From Ilex aquifolium (lineage: Eukaryota > Streptophyta > Magnoliopsida > Aquifoliales > Aquifoliaceae): a stretch of 64,000 nucleotides of DNA. The notes beneath the pieces are model-generated. The model saw nothing but the letters and a program-made list of their open reading frames with translations, was not told the DNA's origin and did not search any database. Numbering within the stretch: the stretch's first letter is position 1; every line of letters starts with the position of its first letter. Position numbers and translations under genes: made by a program. The DNA is taken from NCBI GenBank assembly GCA_951799425.1, contig OX637399.1, positions 17,228,501-17,292,500 on the forward strand, given 5' to 3'. Below, one piece after another: positions 35,013 to 47,220 of this stretch.

Positions 35013-36434
35013 CAAACTTCCACTAGTCTATCAAAAATTTAAATTATTTTCCCCTAATAACCATGAACTCGAAGACATACCGTATCCACTCGATTTAGTC
35101 CACTAACAGCTCTACTACAGGCTCAATGGCTATACAAAAATATTGACAGTCATGTTGGCACCCAAAACTCATATCTGGTATTATCATGCAACAAAATGGA
35201 TTCATAAACAAAGGTTCATATTGCAATTAACTGTCCATAGTTAGTTTCAATGCCAAACTCACCATGGTTTGCACACTCAATAAAAAAAGGAATTCTCTGA
35301 TTGTCATGACTATGCTTCTCGTAAATATGTGTGAGGATCATATTTATGTTATCAAGGCAAATTTTACTTACTCATTTCCACACAGTGGAATACATCCATC
35401 AAATGGAACGATCTTGGCATAATCCCACGAAAAGAATGTTAAGCGGCATAAAAAAATGCAATTGACATATCTCATAGGTATTAAAGCATGTGCACTCAAC
35501 CATTCCACCTAAAATCGAATAGGGCATTCTATGGTTGTAATGGGACCTTGGGCAAAGGTTTAAGGAACGAAAGGATTAAGTTTGTAGAATAAGTTATCCC
35601 TTAGACGAATTTAATATTCCATAATACACTCAACCCTTGATTTGACTCAACATAAATGCTCATATCCCTCATTCTTCCTTCACAAGACTTTGGCCTGAGG
35701 TTTCCCTTGGTCTCACATTTTACTTTCCATCTTTGCCACGGTCATAGAATTCATGGAGAGAAAGAGAACCCAGGCTGGGGTAGTAGTCCCACATATTTCA
35801 TCAGAGGGAGTTGGACGCAAAATCTTTCTTGGAGTCATTTCGAAAGTTAAAGATCAAAACAAGAATCAGGAGGAACTAGAGAGACTTGAGGGTTAAGAGG
35901 GCTTCCCTAGGGCTTTTCGAAAACTATATGATAGATTTGATGGATTGGGTCTAAAGGATTACAGAGAACCAAATGCTTCGCTACCGATAGAAACCCTTTT
36001 AATTTTTTAGACAAAACAGGAACGTACCGGTAGGAAGCAGCACTCGACCTAGCGGTAGCGCAGTTGAGAATTCCCACAATTTTCCCCTTTTTTTTATTAT
36101 TTTTCTTCTTCAAAACTATTCAAAAAAAAATAATCCTAAGTCCTAAAACCCAAAGTGTACCCAATTTAAGTCCTTAATCACATTCCATAGTGCGACAAGT
36201 TCTAATTATACGCAATCCAATTTGTGATACAAAGTAACAAATATAATGCTAAGGAATTTCTAGAATATTAAACAATCTATTGGAGCGTAAAATTATCAGC
36301 AAAATTAAAATTGGACAACACATTCGAAGGCAACATGAATGCAATTATTCCGCTTAGTCACTAAGCCTTTGAACCCCTAGGTTACCCCTAGTGGACGAGT
36401 GTTGTCCCGCGAATTTTTCTAGATAAGATACCAG
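35013..36434 (+). repeat. Array unit I-15
   Basis: The short frame from about 35753 closes after 46 codons ('gagggttaagagggc'), a change shared with I-16. Confidence 0.9.
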
Positions 36435-37866
36435 CAAACTTCCACTAGTCTATCCAAAATTTAAATTATTTTCCCCTAATCACCATGAACTCGAAGACAT
36501 ACCATATCCACTCGATTTAGTCCACCCACAGCTCTACTACAGGCTCAATGGCTATACAAGAATATTGACAGTCATGTTGGTACCCAAAACTCGTGAGTGG
36601 TGTTATCATGCAACTAAACGGATTCGTAAACAAAGGTTCATATTGCAATTAACTGTCCATAGTTAGTTTCAATGCCAAACTCACCATGGTTTGCACACTC
36701 AAAAAGAAAAGGAATTCTCTAATTGTCATGACTGTGCCACTCGTAAATATGTTTGAGGATCAAATTTATGTAATCAAGGCAAATTTTACTCACTCATTTC
36801 CACACAGTGGAATACATCTATCAAATGGAATGATCTTGGCATAATCCCATGAAACGATTGTTAAGCGGCATAAAAATAATGCAATTGACATATCTTATAG
36901 GTATTAAAGCATGTGCACTCAACCATTCCACCTAAAATTGAATAGGGCATTCTATCTTTGTAATGGGACCTTGAGTAAAGTTTTGCCGAACAAAAGGATT
37001 AAATTTGCAGAAGAAGTTATCCCTTATCCGAATTTAATATTCCATAATACACTCAACCCTTGATTTGATGCAACATAAAAGCTAATATCCCTCATTCTTC
37101 CTTCACAAGACTTTGGCTTGAGGTGTCCCTTGGCCTCACATTTTACTTTCCATCTTTGCCACGGTCATAGAATTCATGGAGACAAAGACAACCCAGGCTG
37201 GGGGAGTAGTCCCACATATTTCATCAGAGGGAGTTGGACGCAAAATCTTTCTTAGAGTGATTTCGAAAGTCAAAGATCAAAACAAGAATCAGGAGGAACT
37301 AGAGAGACTTGAGGGTTAAGAGGGCTTCCCTTGGGCTTTTCAAAAACTATAGGACAGGTTTGATGGATTGGGTCTTAAGGATTACAGAGAACCAAATGCT
37401 TCGCTACCGATAGAAACCCTTCTAATTTTTTAGACAGAACAGGAACGTACCGGTAGGAAGCAGCACTCGACCTAGCGGTAGCGCAGTTCAGAATTCCCAT
37501 AGTTTTCCCTATTTTTTTTTTATTATTTTTCTTCTTCAAAACTAATCAAAACAAATTAATTAAAACCCTAAGTCCTAAAACCCAAAGTGTACCCAATTTA
37601 AGTCCTTAATCACATTCCACAGTGCGACAAGTTCTAATTATACGCAATCTAATTTCTGATACAAAGTGACAAATATAATGTTAAGGAATTTCAAGAATAT
37701 TAAACAATCTATTGGAGCGTAAAATTAAAAGCAAAATTAAAATTGCACAACACATTTGTAGGCAACATGAATTTAATTATTTGGCTTTGTCACTAAGCCC
37801 TTGAACCCCTAGGTTGTCCCTAGTGGACGAGTGTTGTCCTGCGAATTTTTCTAGATAAGATACCAA
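36435..37866 (+). repeat. Array unit I-16
   Basis: This is the last full unit of Block I. It has the same TAA change as I-15. The following unit is cut 12 bp after its start, at 37878. Confidence 0.9.
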
Positions 37867-37878
37867 CAAACTTCCACT

Positions 37879-38735
37879 TGTAATGCCCCAAAATCCCCCT
37901 TGGACGGTGTTACTATCTAAAAACCACTCACATCATGAGAGCAACTAATAAAATCCATAAATACAGAAAATTTTATTCATCATCCATAATATCTACAACG
38001 TCATCCATAATATCTACAACGTCATCCAAAAGAATATGCCAAACTATGGCCATTACACTCAAAAGAATATGCCAAACTATTATCTCGCAGCGGAATATGA
38101 AAAATATTAACGTGAACATTATCTCAAAAATGAATCTCCTAGTCTAGAACATAAAAAGAACAATTCTAGACATCCCCCTCAGGATCCACGCTTCCCTCCA
38201 ATTGAGTTTCCCAAGCTACCTGCAAATCAACTCTGAGCTCTTCCTCTAAACCAAAATCTGAAAATAAATATTGTTTGTAGGGGGTGAGCACTAAGCTCTG
38301 TAGGAAAATCCTCCCAAACTCGAACAAGGTTTTAAAACAAATAAAAGATGGCAAGTCTCTTTTGGAAAATAGCATATATAGATTTTGAGAATAAAATCAT
38401 GATAGTTGTAATGATCTCAAGTGTACGGAATATAGCAAAACAATGACAGGAATAAACTTACAAGAAATTAAAGCAATCAATAAATAATTCAGTAACATCA
38501 TTCCATATTCTCATGTATGTTGGTTGCTTCACAGGAATCTACACAACGATTCTACCTCGTTCACCCATCACAATCACACAATCTCAATCATTCCCCGCAG
38601 GGCACATCACATACACTTTAGGAAGGGCATATAACGTCTCCCACGACATTGACGAATCCTTCCCAGGAAAGGTATACCATCCCTCAGCCTCTAACCTACG
38701 TGAACAATAGTGGTTGCTGTTACAAACAACAATCC
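37879..38735 (-). mobile_element. LTR fragment of the second type, ~0.86 kb
   Basis: It begins TGTAATGCCCCAAAA at the break in the array and is related to 33568-34163 ('gggggtgagcacnaagctct', 'gnaaaatcctcccaaac'). It continues further, with 'ccccgcagggcacatcac' and 'tcccacgacattgacgaatc'. It contains two tandem copies of 'catccataatatctacaacg' at about 37980-38020. It stops where the minus-strand chromovirus begins. Confidence 0.6.
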
Positions 38736-39530
38736 TGTGACGCCCCAAAAATCGGGGGTCCTTAATTGAATAAAATTCGGGCAGAGTCTCCTTTGTACGG
38801 GGAGCTATACCCAAAAACACAACCTGTGCAATCATATAACATTGACCACACCGGGTCTATTTATCCATACTCATATAATAACATGCAATGCCACATTAAA
38901 ATAGTCCATATGACTTCGATTACAATTCTTTTACATACAGTTACTTGTCCAAAATGAATTTACTCATCGAGGAGATTCACTTTGATCTTGGCTCGAAGAA
39001 TTCCGACCGGCGGAACTCCGCAGATCAGAGAAAGAAATCTTGAATCTTCTTTTTTTCCTCTCCTCCTCTCTCCAACATTACAACCAGAAAACCCAGCGGA
39101 ATAGAAATGCAGAAAATCAGATTTTTAGTCCCTATTTATAATTTTAAAGCTTGGCTCACGTCACGCCACACGCTCCCCCTTTCCCGGGTCTGTTTTCGCC
39201 CCGAAACGATTAAATTTCGTACCAGTTTAAGCTCAAAATATTTTATATGAACTTTATTTAAATTATTTTATAACTTTCAAAATTTTAATAAAAAAATGAT
39301 TTTTGGGGTCACTCGAGACCCGACCACCTCGTAAAACGCAAAAAATCCGACTATCTCGAAATTCGACGAAATTTTTCTGGGTAACTAGATTTCGTGAGAC
39401 GAATCCAACGATGAGGTCCGTTTCTTCATCCGAGCTCTAGAAAAATAAGGGTTCTCAACCCGCACCGTAGTAGCAAATTACCGTTTTACCTTTTTTCCAG
39501 TAAAAAGTTCAAATTTTCTCGGGTTTTACA
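38736..39530 (-). repeat. 3' LTR (incomplete) of the minus-strand chromovirus
   Basis: It runs from TGTGACGCC to CTCGGGTTTTACA (complement of TGTAAAACCCGAG). A TATA box in complement, CCCTATTTATA, lies at 39130-39140. Confidence 0.85.
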
Positions 39531-39543
39531 TTCTTACCCCCTT
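39531..39543 (-). promoter_or_regulatory. Polypurine tract of the minus-strand chromovirus
   Basis: TTCTTACCCCCTT on the plus strand (AAGGGGGTAAGAA on the minus strand) abuts the LTR start, as in the intact relative. Confidence 0.85.
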
Positions 39544-39624
39544 AAAAGAATTTCGTCCCCGAAATTCACACACTCATGCAGATACAACCACATGCATATG
39601 CAACAATCATATAATACTAAATGA

Positions 39625-42600
39625 CTATAAGAAAGGATAACTGGTACGTATAGTGTCCTTACGCTCCCATGTCGCCTCCTCTACTCCTCGGTGCTGCCAC
39701 AACACCTTCACTAGCCTCACGGTCTTGCCTCGCAAAACCTGGTCCCGGCTATCCATGATACGCACCAGTCCCTCCTCGAAGGTCCCATCTGAATCAACAA
39801 TCAACTCACCCCAATCCACCACATGTGTCGGATCTGGAGTATACTTCCGGAGCATAGAGACATGGAACACCGCATGAACACCCGATAGATTTGGCGGCAA
39901 CGCCAACCGGTAAGCAACTGTACTAACCCTCTCGAGTATCTCGAAGGGCCCGATATATATCAGCGACAGCTTTCCCCGCTTGCCAAACCTGACCACTCCT
40001 CTCTTAGGCATCACCTTCAAGAAGACATGTTCTCCAACCTCAAACTCCAAAGGTCTCCGCCGTGTGTTGGCGTAGCTCTTCTGCCGGCTTTGAGCAGTGA
40101 GAAGACGTTTTCGGATCAAGTCCACCTTCTCCGAGGTGTCTCTGACCAATTCCGGACCCGTAGAGGGTCTTTCTCCAACCTCTGTCCAACAAATCGAAGA
40201 ACGACACGGCCTCCCATAAAGTGCCTCATAGGGTGCCATCTGTATGCTCGCCTGATAACTATTGTTGTAGGCGAACTCCACTAAGGGTAAATGCTCTTCC
40301 CAGCTATCCTTGAGATCTAGGACGCATGCCCGTAGCATGTCCTCTAATGTCTGGATGGTTCTCTCCCACTGACCGTCTGTCTAGGGATGAAAGGCTCATC
40401 ATCAACTGTGTCCCCATGGCTCGCTGGAAACTCTCCCAAAAACGAGCTGTAAACCTGAGATCCCGATCCGATACTATAGATACGGGCACCCCATGCAACC
40501 GGAAAATCTCCCGTATGTACAATTGACAGAATTCCTTCAGTGTGAAGGTCATCCGCACGACCAAGAAGTGTGCCGACTTCGTAAGCCGGTCCACTATCAT
40601 CCACACCGCGTCATGTCCCCATGATGTCCGTGTCAAGTGGGTCACAAAATCCATCGTGACGTGCTCCCACTTCCACTCAGCCACCTCCAAAGGCTGGAGC
40701 AACCCTGCAGGTCTCTGGTGCTCAGCCTTGACCTGCTGACACGTGAGACATCGTCTAACGAAATCTCCGACGTGCCTCTTCATCCCGCTCGAATAGTATT
40801 GGCGACGAAGATCATGGTACATCTTTGTGCCACCTGGATGCACAACAAAACGGGAGCAATGAAACTCCCTAAGGATCTCCTCTCTCAGACTCGCATAATG
40901 GTGAACCACAACCCTTCCCCTATACTGAAGACTACCATCCGTGTGAATGGCTCAGCCCTCGTCACCTGTACCTAACCGTACTCGGTCCCTAATGGACAAC
41001 ATCTCCGTGTCCTGCCCCTGGGACTTGATCACTCTGCTCAGTAGGGAAGGCATAGCCACCAAAATCTCCAAAGTGTCCTGAGCTTGACCCCTGTAGTGTA
41101 GCCCGAACTGTCCCACAGTCTCGAGCATCCGCCACTCTCTGGAAGCCACACTAGCCAATACTCCCCGTGACTTCCGGCTGAGTGCATCAACCACCACATT
41201 TGCCTTCCCAGGGTGGTAATGCAAAGTGAAGTCGTAGTCCTCTAAATACTCCATCCATCTGCGTTGCCTCATATTGAGGTCCCGCTGCGTAAAGATGTAC
41301 TTCAGACTCTTATGGTCCGAAAACACCTCAAACTGCTCACCATATAAATAGTGGCGCCAAGCCATCAAGGCAAAGACAATGGCCGCCAACTCCATGTCAT
41401 GTGTGGGGTAATTCTGCTCGTGGTTCTTTAACTGCCAAGAACCATAAGCTACCACTCTCCCAGACTGCATCAAGACACAACCAAGTCCGTCCTTGGAGGC
41501 ATCACAATACACTGTGTACCTCAGTCCCCTCTCCGGAACAATCAAAATAGGAGCTGAAGTAAGTCTCATTTTCAACTCCTAGAATGCCTTCTCACACGAA
41601 TCATTCCACTCAAACTTGACCTCCTTCCGGGTCAATCTCGTCATAGGTGCGGCTAGTCGGGAGAAGTCATCGATGAACCTCCGGTAGTACCCTGCCTACC
41701 CATTATCTCGAAGACTGACTTCGGACTCTCCCAACTCATAACTGCCTCAACCTTCTCCAGGTCAACTGACACCCCCAAAGCCGATATCACGTGTCCCAAA
41801 AACTTTACCTCCGTAAGCCAAAATTCACACTTGCTGAACTTGGCGTACAACTGGTGGTCTCTCAACGCTTGGAGAACAACCCTTAAGTGGTCCTCATGCT
41901 CCTCCTTGGTCTTGGAATAGATCAAGATGTCGTCAACAAAAACCACGACTAACTGATCTAGGTAGGGCTGAAACACCCTATGCATGAGATCCATGAATGC
42001 TGCCGTGGCATTCGTCAATCCAAAGGGCATCACGGTGAACTCAAAATGTCCATACCGCGTTCTGAACGCCGTCTTAGGGATATCTGCCTCCCTAATCCTC
42101 AACTGATGGTAGCCCGTGCAGAGATCTATCGTGGAGTAGACCCGTGCTCCCCTCAGCTGATCAAACAAGTCATCAATCCTCGACAAAGGGTACCTATTCT
42201 TGATAGTCACCCGATTCAACTGTTAGTAGTCTATGCATAGTCGAAGGGTCATGTCCTTTTTCTTGGCGAACAATACCGGAGCGCCCCAAGGTGAAGTGCT
42301 CGGTCTAATAAAGCCTCTGTCCAACAACTCTTGTAATTGGACCTTGAGTTCTTGCAACTCAGTTGGCACCATCCTATGTGGAGTCATAGAAATGGACGAT
42401 GTTCCGAGGTCCAACTCAATAGTGAAGTCTACATCCTTATGTGAAGGTAATCCCGGTAGTTTGTCTGGAAAAACGTCCTCATACTCACACACCACCCGAG
42501 GTAGACCAAACTCTTGTCTCGCCTCGTCCTCCAGGGTAAGGCTCGCAAGCCAGCCCATCAACTGCCCGTGCCATCGAGAGTCATACACGGCTTGGGGTAA

Positions 42601-44175
42601 GGCATCATGCTTTTCCCCTTGGAACTTGAAACAAACACCATCCGGTGTGTAGATAGTGACCCTCTTCTGATCACAATCAATGACGACTCGGTGTGCTATC
42701 AACCAGTCTATCCCAAGGATGACATCAAACTCTGACATGTCCAAGACCCTAAGGTCCACGATGAGTAAAACCCCCGAGATCTCTAACTCACAACCCCGAC
42801 ATATCTGGTCAACACACACCCTAACTCTTAGGGGTGAATTCACATACAACGGCTCTTCCAAGGTATCAACCTCTAACTCCAAATCCCTCACACATGATGC
42901 AGATATAAATGAATGAGATGCACCAGAGTCAAATAATACCCTTTCCCATAAACGAGATAGTAGAAATGTACCTTGAATAACCGACGGATCCATTGGCTCA
43001 GTCTGAGGAGTGATGGCGTAGATAAGCCCCTGGGTTCCCAAAGTCCCGGCCTGCATACCCTGTCCCCGACCTCGGCCTATGCCTTGACCCATCTAGCCTG
43101 ACTGCAAAGTCCCCGCTCAGAAAGTGCTAGGGGCCTGAGTGGTGCCCTGGAACTGATACTGACTTCCCTAGCCCATGGTGGGGTAGGGAGGAACAAAGTA
43201 TGTCTGTGGCTACCCCACTGATGACTGGGACTGAGACGCCCCATAACTCTGGGATCCCTGCCTCTGAGGATAATCCCGCCTCACGTGACTCGGCTGGTGA
43301 CAATGATAGCAAGTTCTCTGACCTACCTGATATGTTGTCCTGAAGTTTCCCCCGCCTTGGGAGGATCGACCTTGGCCTTGGCCTTGATGGCCACGGCCCT
43401 GTCCCTGTGAAGTAGAAGTCATCTGCCTTTTCCCTGAACTAGAAGAAGAGGATTGACCCTCCTTCTTTTTGTCCTTAGCACCCGCCTCTCGGATGCTTTG
43501 TGCATCATCAACCTCTCTCTCAATGGCCATAACTGTCTCAACCATCGAGTCCAAGTCTTGCAGGCGGTGGCCCACAATTTTGTCCCGGATGGACAACTTC
43601 AACCCATCCTCGAACCTCCTCACTTTGGCCATATCTGTTGCCACATAATCATCGGCAAAATAGGCTAACTCAGTGAACTTAGCCACGTACTCCATCACCG
43701 TCATAGTCATTTGCCTCAAGTCTAAGAACTCCCGAGTTTTAGCTTGTTGGACAGCCGCCGAGAAATATTTGCCCATGCAGAGCTCACGGAACTCTCCCCA
43801 TGTCATCGCCTCCAAGTTCTTCGAGGCCTTTGCCCAATCCCACCATAGATGGGCTTCTCCCTCTAGCTGGAATGCAGCTAGCCTTATCTTCATGGCATCA
43901 GAGGTGATCTCCATAGCCTCTAAAATCTTGTCGACTTGTTGGAACCAACGGTCGGCCACCATCGGATCCGCCCCTCCTAGAAAAGTCTGGGGTTTGTGTC
44001 CCTTGAACCTTTGGAGGTTACTTGAGCCTTCTTGCCCCGCATTTGCACTAGCCTGTGCAATACTGGCTACCATCGTGCCAATAGCCTCCATGAAGGCTTG
44101 TTGGTCGAAAGCCGGTGGTGGTTGGTTGTTGTTCCGCCCACCGCCTCGGTCGCGTCCCCTTCCTCTATTTGCCAT
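39625..44175 (-). pseudogene. Chromovirus gag-pol remains, minus strand
   Basis: Co-linear with the 1540-residue polyprotein of the 6667-14935 element. Gag is at about 44175-43210 (start ANRGRGRDRGGGRNNN). Protease is near 42950. Reverse transcriptase is about 42350-41650 (FVDDILIYS), RNase H about 41575-41200, integrase about 40900-39900 and the chromodomain-like end about 39820-39630. It is a fossil, broken at roughly half a dozen places, and cannot give a full polyprotein. Confidence 0.9.
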
Positions 44176-44516
44176 CTACACACATGTCAAATAGCAATAG
44201 AGCATTTACTTAGTATCCCAAAGTAGGGATCAAAGTTCAAACATTGAGATTTACCTCCTTGTCTAACTAGTACAACATGTGCCAACCACTAGTAGACATC
44301 TACCCCGTGAACCACCCCGTTCATTTGTTTTCCGACCCCTAAGGTTATGTTTTCTAACCCTAGAGTGTCCATTTCCATATACTTCTTACCATGCATATAA
44401 TCCACATAGCATATAGCACATGACATGTAAAAAGTAAAGCACACAACATGAAATGCACAATGCATGCAATGGTCTAAACCCATGCCCCTCAGGCCCTAGG
44501 TAAATCGTATACCTAG
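44176..44516 (-). other. Leader of the minus-strand chromovirus
   Basis: This untranslated stretch lies between the gag start and the primer-binding site. It is recognisably related to 7324-7740 in complement. Nothing else is seen. Confidence 0.6.
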
Positions 44517-44528
44517 GCTCTGATACCA
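44517..44528 (-). promoter_or_regulatory. Primer-binding site, minus strand
   Basis: GCTCTGATACCA is the complement of TGGTATCAGAGC (initiator tRNA-Met type), 3 bp from the LTR end at 44532. Confidence 0.9.
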
Positions 44529-44531
44529 AGC

Positions 44532-46048
44532 TGTGACGCCCCAAAAATCGGGGGTCCTTAATTTAATAAAATTCAGGTAGAGTCTCCTTTGTACGGGGAG
44601 CTCTACCCAAAAACACAACCTGTGCAATCATATAACATTGACCACACCAGGTCCATTTATGAGTAAACGTTGACCACACTGGGTCTATTTATCCATACTC
44701 ATATAATAACATGTAATGCCACATTAAAATAGTCCATATGACTTCCATTACAATTCTTTTACATATAATTACTTGTCCAAAATGAATTTACAAAATTTTT
44801 TACAAAAATAAGATTTAAAAGCCACATGTCGGCTTTTCTTCAACCATGGGGGCCCGATTGAGAGCCATCTGCCGACGCGTATCCCACACCTGAAATGTTT
44901 TCCCATAAAGGGTGAGCCACGCTCAATAGGGTATCTCCTAAAGAGGCTACTCCCCAACCTAGATGCATATGAAATGTTCACATGCAACATTTAACAAGCA
45001 ACAACCATTTCAATCAAGAATATGCAATTCAATGATAAGAATTACTATGTCATGCCATGAAATGAGATGAGACTCACCCATGAAACTTCAACCCGAGCCC
45101 TCATTGGCTCCCACAATACATGCCATGTCATGTATTTAAAACCGGACATTCTAAGCCCCGCCATAGATGTTGTACATCCAATGACCATTTTAAAATCTCT
45201 GGGTCTTTCTTGGGGTGGGTATTTATGGACTTACACCAAGGGTAACCCAACCCACACGGAATTTATGGACTTCCACCAAGGGTTCCGCATACACCCACAC
45301 ACTTTATGGACCGAACCAAGGGAGTGCGTACCCCAACTACCGGGTCTTGCACCCGAGGGATTTTCTAACTCTTCTTGCTAACCCCGACCCTATTTACCAT
45401 GCAAACCGTGCGACTCAGTCGGATCTTCAATCCAACCTTCCCGAGCCCACCCATCATTCACCATATGTGGTGTTTGATTACAACCATGCAAACACACCCC
45501 CACTCATGCTCAATGTTCATGAATGTGATGCCTCCGTGCATAATGCAATGTAATGTACATTTGCAAAACAACAATCATGTCCAATATGCTATAAATGACA
45601 TATGAACTATTTCAACACATTCTATGGGCAATTATATCCAAGCACATAATTTTCATAACCCATCAATGCCAATATATCACAAGTATGTATATATATCAAC
45701 AATTCCTACAACACAATTTCCAAGTGTGTTATCACATAATCATGCTATCAACACACTAAATTCATCAAGGCATAACATAAACACATAACATGCCCACAAT
45801 TCACGTAACTCAAGAATCACATTAGGTTAATCTCACATACCCAATTCAAGATGAAATTTATTCTACTTATTTTCCATACCCATTTCACCAATCTCATCAC
45901 CATAGGCAAGTGTTAAAATTATCTAACCTACCCACCTATTTCATATAAACATTCTAGGTTGAAAATAAACCTAATTGGGATGAAACCGTGCCACTTGAAG
46001 CGTAAAACGACGTTGAGAAGCTTCAAGAACCCGATTCAAGCTAGAATC
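44532..46048 (-). repeat. 5' LTR (incomplete) of the minus-strand chromovirus
   Basis: It starts TGTGACGCCCC and proceeds through conserved LTR text ('gggtgagccacgctcaatag', 'ccgggtcttgcacccgaggg') to 'cccgattcaagctagaatct', then joins satellite sequence. A near-duplicate phrase ('gaccacac.gggtc.atttat') occurs twice at about 44638 and 44670. Confidence 0.85.
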
Positions 46049-46269
46049 TAAGGAATTTGTGATACAAAGTAACAAATATAATGCTAAGGAATTTAAAGAA
46101 TATTAAACAATCTATTGGAGCGTAAAATTAAAAGAAAAATTAAAATTGCACAACACATTCGGGGGCAACATGAATGCAATTATTTAGCTTAGTCACTAAG
46201 CCTTTGAACCCCTAGGTTACCCCTAGTGGACGAGTGTTGTCCCGCTAATTTTTCCAGATAACATACCAA
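46049..46269 (+). repeat. Partial satellite unit at the Block II edge
   Basis: This is the last ~220 bp of a unit, starting at 'aatttgtgatacaaag' directly after the truncated LTR. Confidence 0.85.
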
Positions 46270-46515
46270 CAAACTTCCACTAGTCTATCTAAAATTTAAA
46301 TTATTTTCCCCTAATCACCATGAACTCGAAGACATACCATATCCACTCGATTTAGTCCACCCACAGCTCTACTACAGGCTCAAAGGCTATACAAGAATAT
46401 TGACAGTCATGTTGGTACCCAAAACTCGTGCGTGGTATGATCATGCAACTAAACGGATTCGTAAAGAAAGGTTCATATTGCAATTAACTGTCCATAGTTA
46501 GTTTCAATGCCAAAC

Positions 46516-47220
46516 TTGATGCAAATCATAGCATAACTTCAAGGGATCTAGTTCAAGTTCCAATTGGGCCGGTTAGAAGAGAACGAGAGTAAGGAAGTTT
46601 AAAGATGTACTCAACAGATTGATTCAAGAGGCATGGACTCAAGCAAATTTGTGGAGGCCCATTGAGCATGATCCACGTGAGCAACAAAGACTCATCAACA
46701 TGATTCAAGTTCTAGAAGAATCTGGTCAAGGCTAAGCTTAAATTGACAGGTTTAAGAATACTCCTTTTTTGGGTCTGATTGTAAGGCTTGCATGCCATTT
46801 ACTTTCTTTTTTCTTCTTTTAGGCAAGTAAGAGTTTTAGTGTTTAGTTATTGCTATTTGGGATTGGATTGTCAAAATATAAAATCCTATTAGGATTTGAT
46901 TACTTAGCAGTCTAAGATCATTATTAAGCAAATTGGAGAGTATTTTCTCTGCGGTTCTTTGAAGAACTATTCAAACTTATCGGGATTTCCCGTTGCGTTC
47001 ACCAGCGACTTATCAAACTGAATTTCCACCACCGTTTGTGGCGTCTCCCTTATACCGAGGTTCTTGTTTCGCAATAAACAACGGGTTGAGGAAATATATA
47101 CCAATGTTATTATCTGTCGTAAACAACAGGTCGATGTCTATCATTCAAATCTGATTGTGGAACGATCTTGGGTTCCTTTTTCGTTGTCGGATCTCGTTAT
47201 TTTGGCAGAATCCACATTAA
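46516..47220 (+). mobile_element. Retroelement-derived insert, copy 1
   Basis: It starts TTGATGCAAATC. The first ~220 bp read as the tail of a Ty3-type polyprotein (FKDVLNRLIQEAWTQAN, then PIEHDPREQQRLINMIQVLE, then a stop). The rest is LTR-like non-coding sequence ending in 'gcagaatccacattaa'. It is a fossil fragment with no enzyme domains. The flanking satellite suggests AAC is duplicated. Confidence 0.6.

Larger units (their letters stand above)
2127..37878. repeat. Block I: tandem array of ~1.43 kb units
   Basis: About sixteen head-to-tail units run in one orientation. I phased them on the landmark caaacttccactag, found at about 2127, 3549, 4979, 6405, 16115, 17547, 18968, 20395, 21822, 23241, 24658, 28353, 29765, 31192, 35013, 36435 and 37867. 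After subtracting insertions the spacing is 1412-1441 bp. Each unit has, in order: a stretch with AACGGATTCGTAAACAAAGG, an A-run of variable length before GGAATTC, a recurrent 58-codon frame, a zone with TACCGATAG / GTACCGGTAG / TAGCGGTAG words, a T-rich stretch, a telomere-like AAACCCTAA, and GGACGAGTGTTGTCC at the end. No known satellite or gene family is recognised. Confidence 0.93.
38736..46048 (-). mobile_element. Broken Tekay-type chromovirus, minus strand
   Basis: Read on the minus strand: 5' LTR part (46048-44532), primer-binding site (44528-44517), leader, gag-pol remains (44175-39625), polypurine tract (39543-39531) and 3' LTR part (39530-38736). Both LTRs end TGTGACGCCCC in the window's sense. 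They are about 1.5 and 0.8 kb, each an incomplete copy of a longer LTR. It is the same family as 6667-14935 but an older, diverged subfamily without the palindromic-word cluster. The right edge passes straight into satellite at about 46049 with no visible target duplication. Confidence 0.9.

Noticed and set aside
2127-37878. A CRISPR-like or rRNA spacer array
   Set aside because: Unit length, lack of short spaced repeats and absence of any rRNA sequence exclude both.
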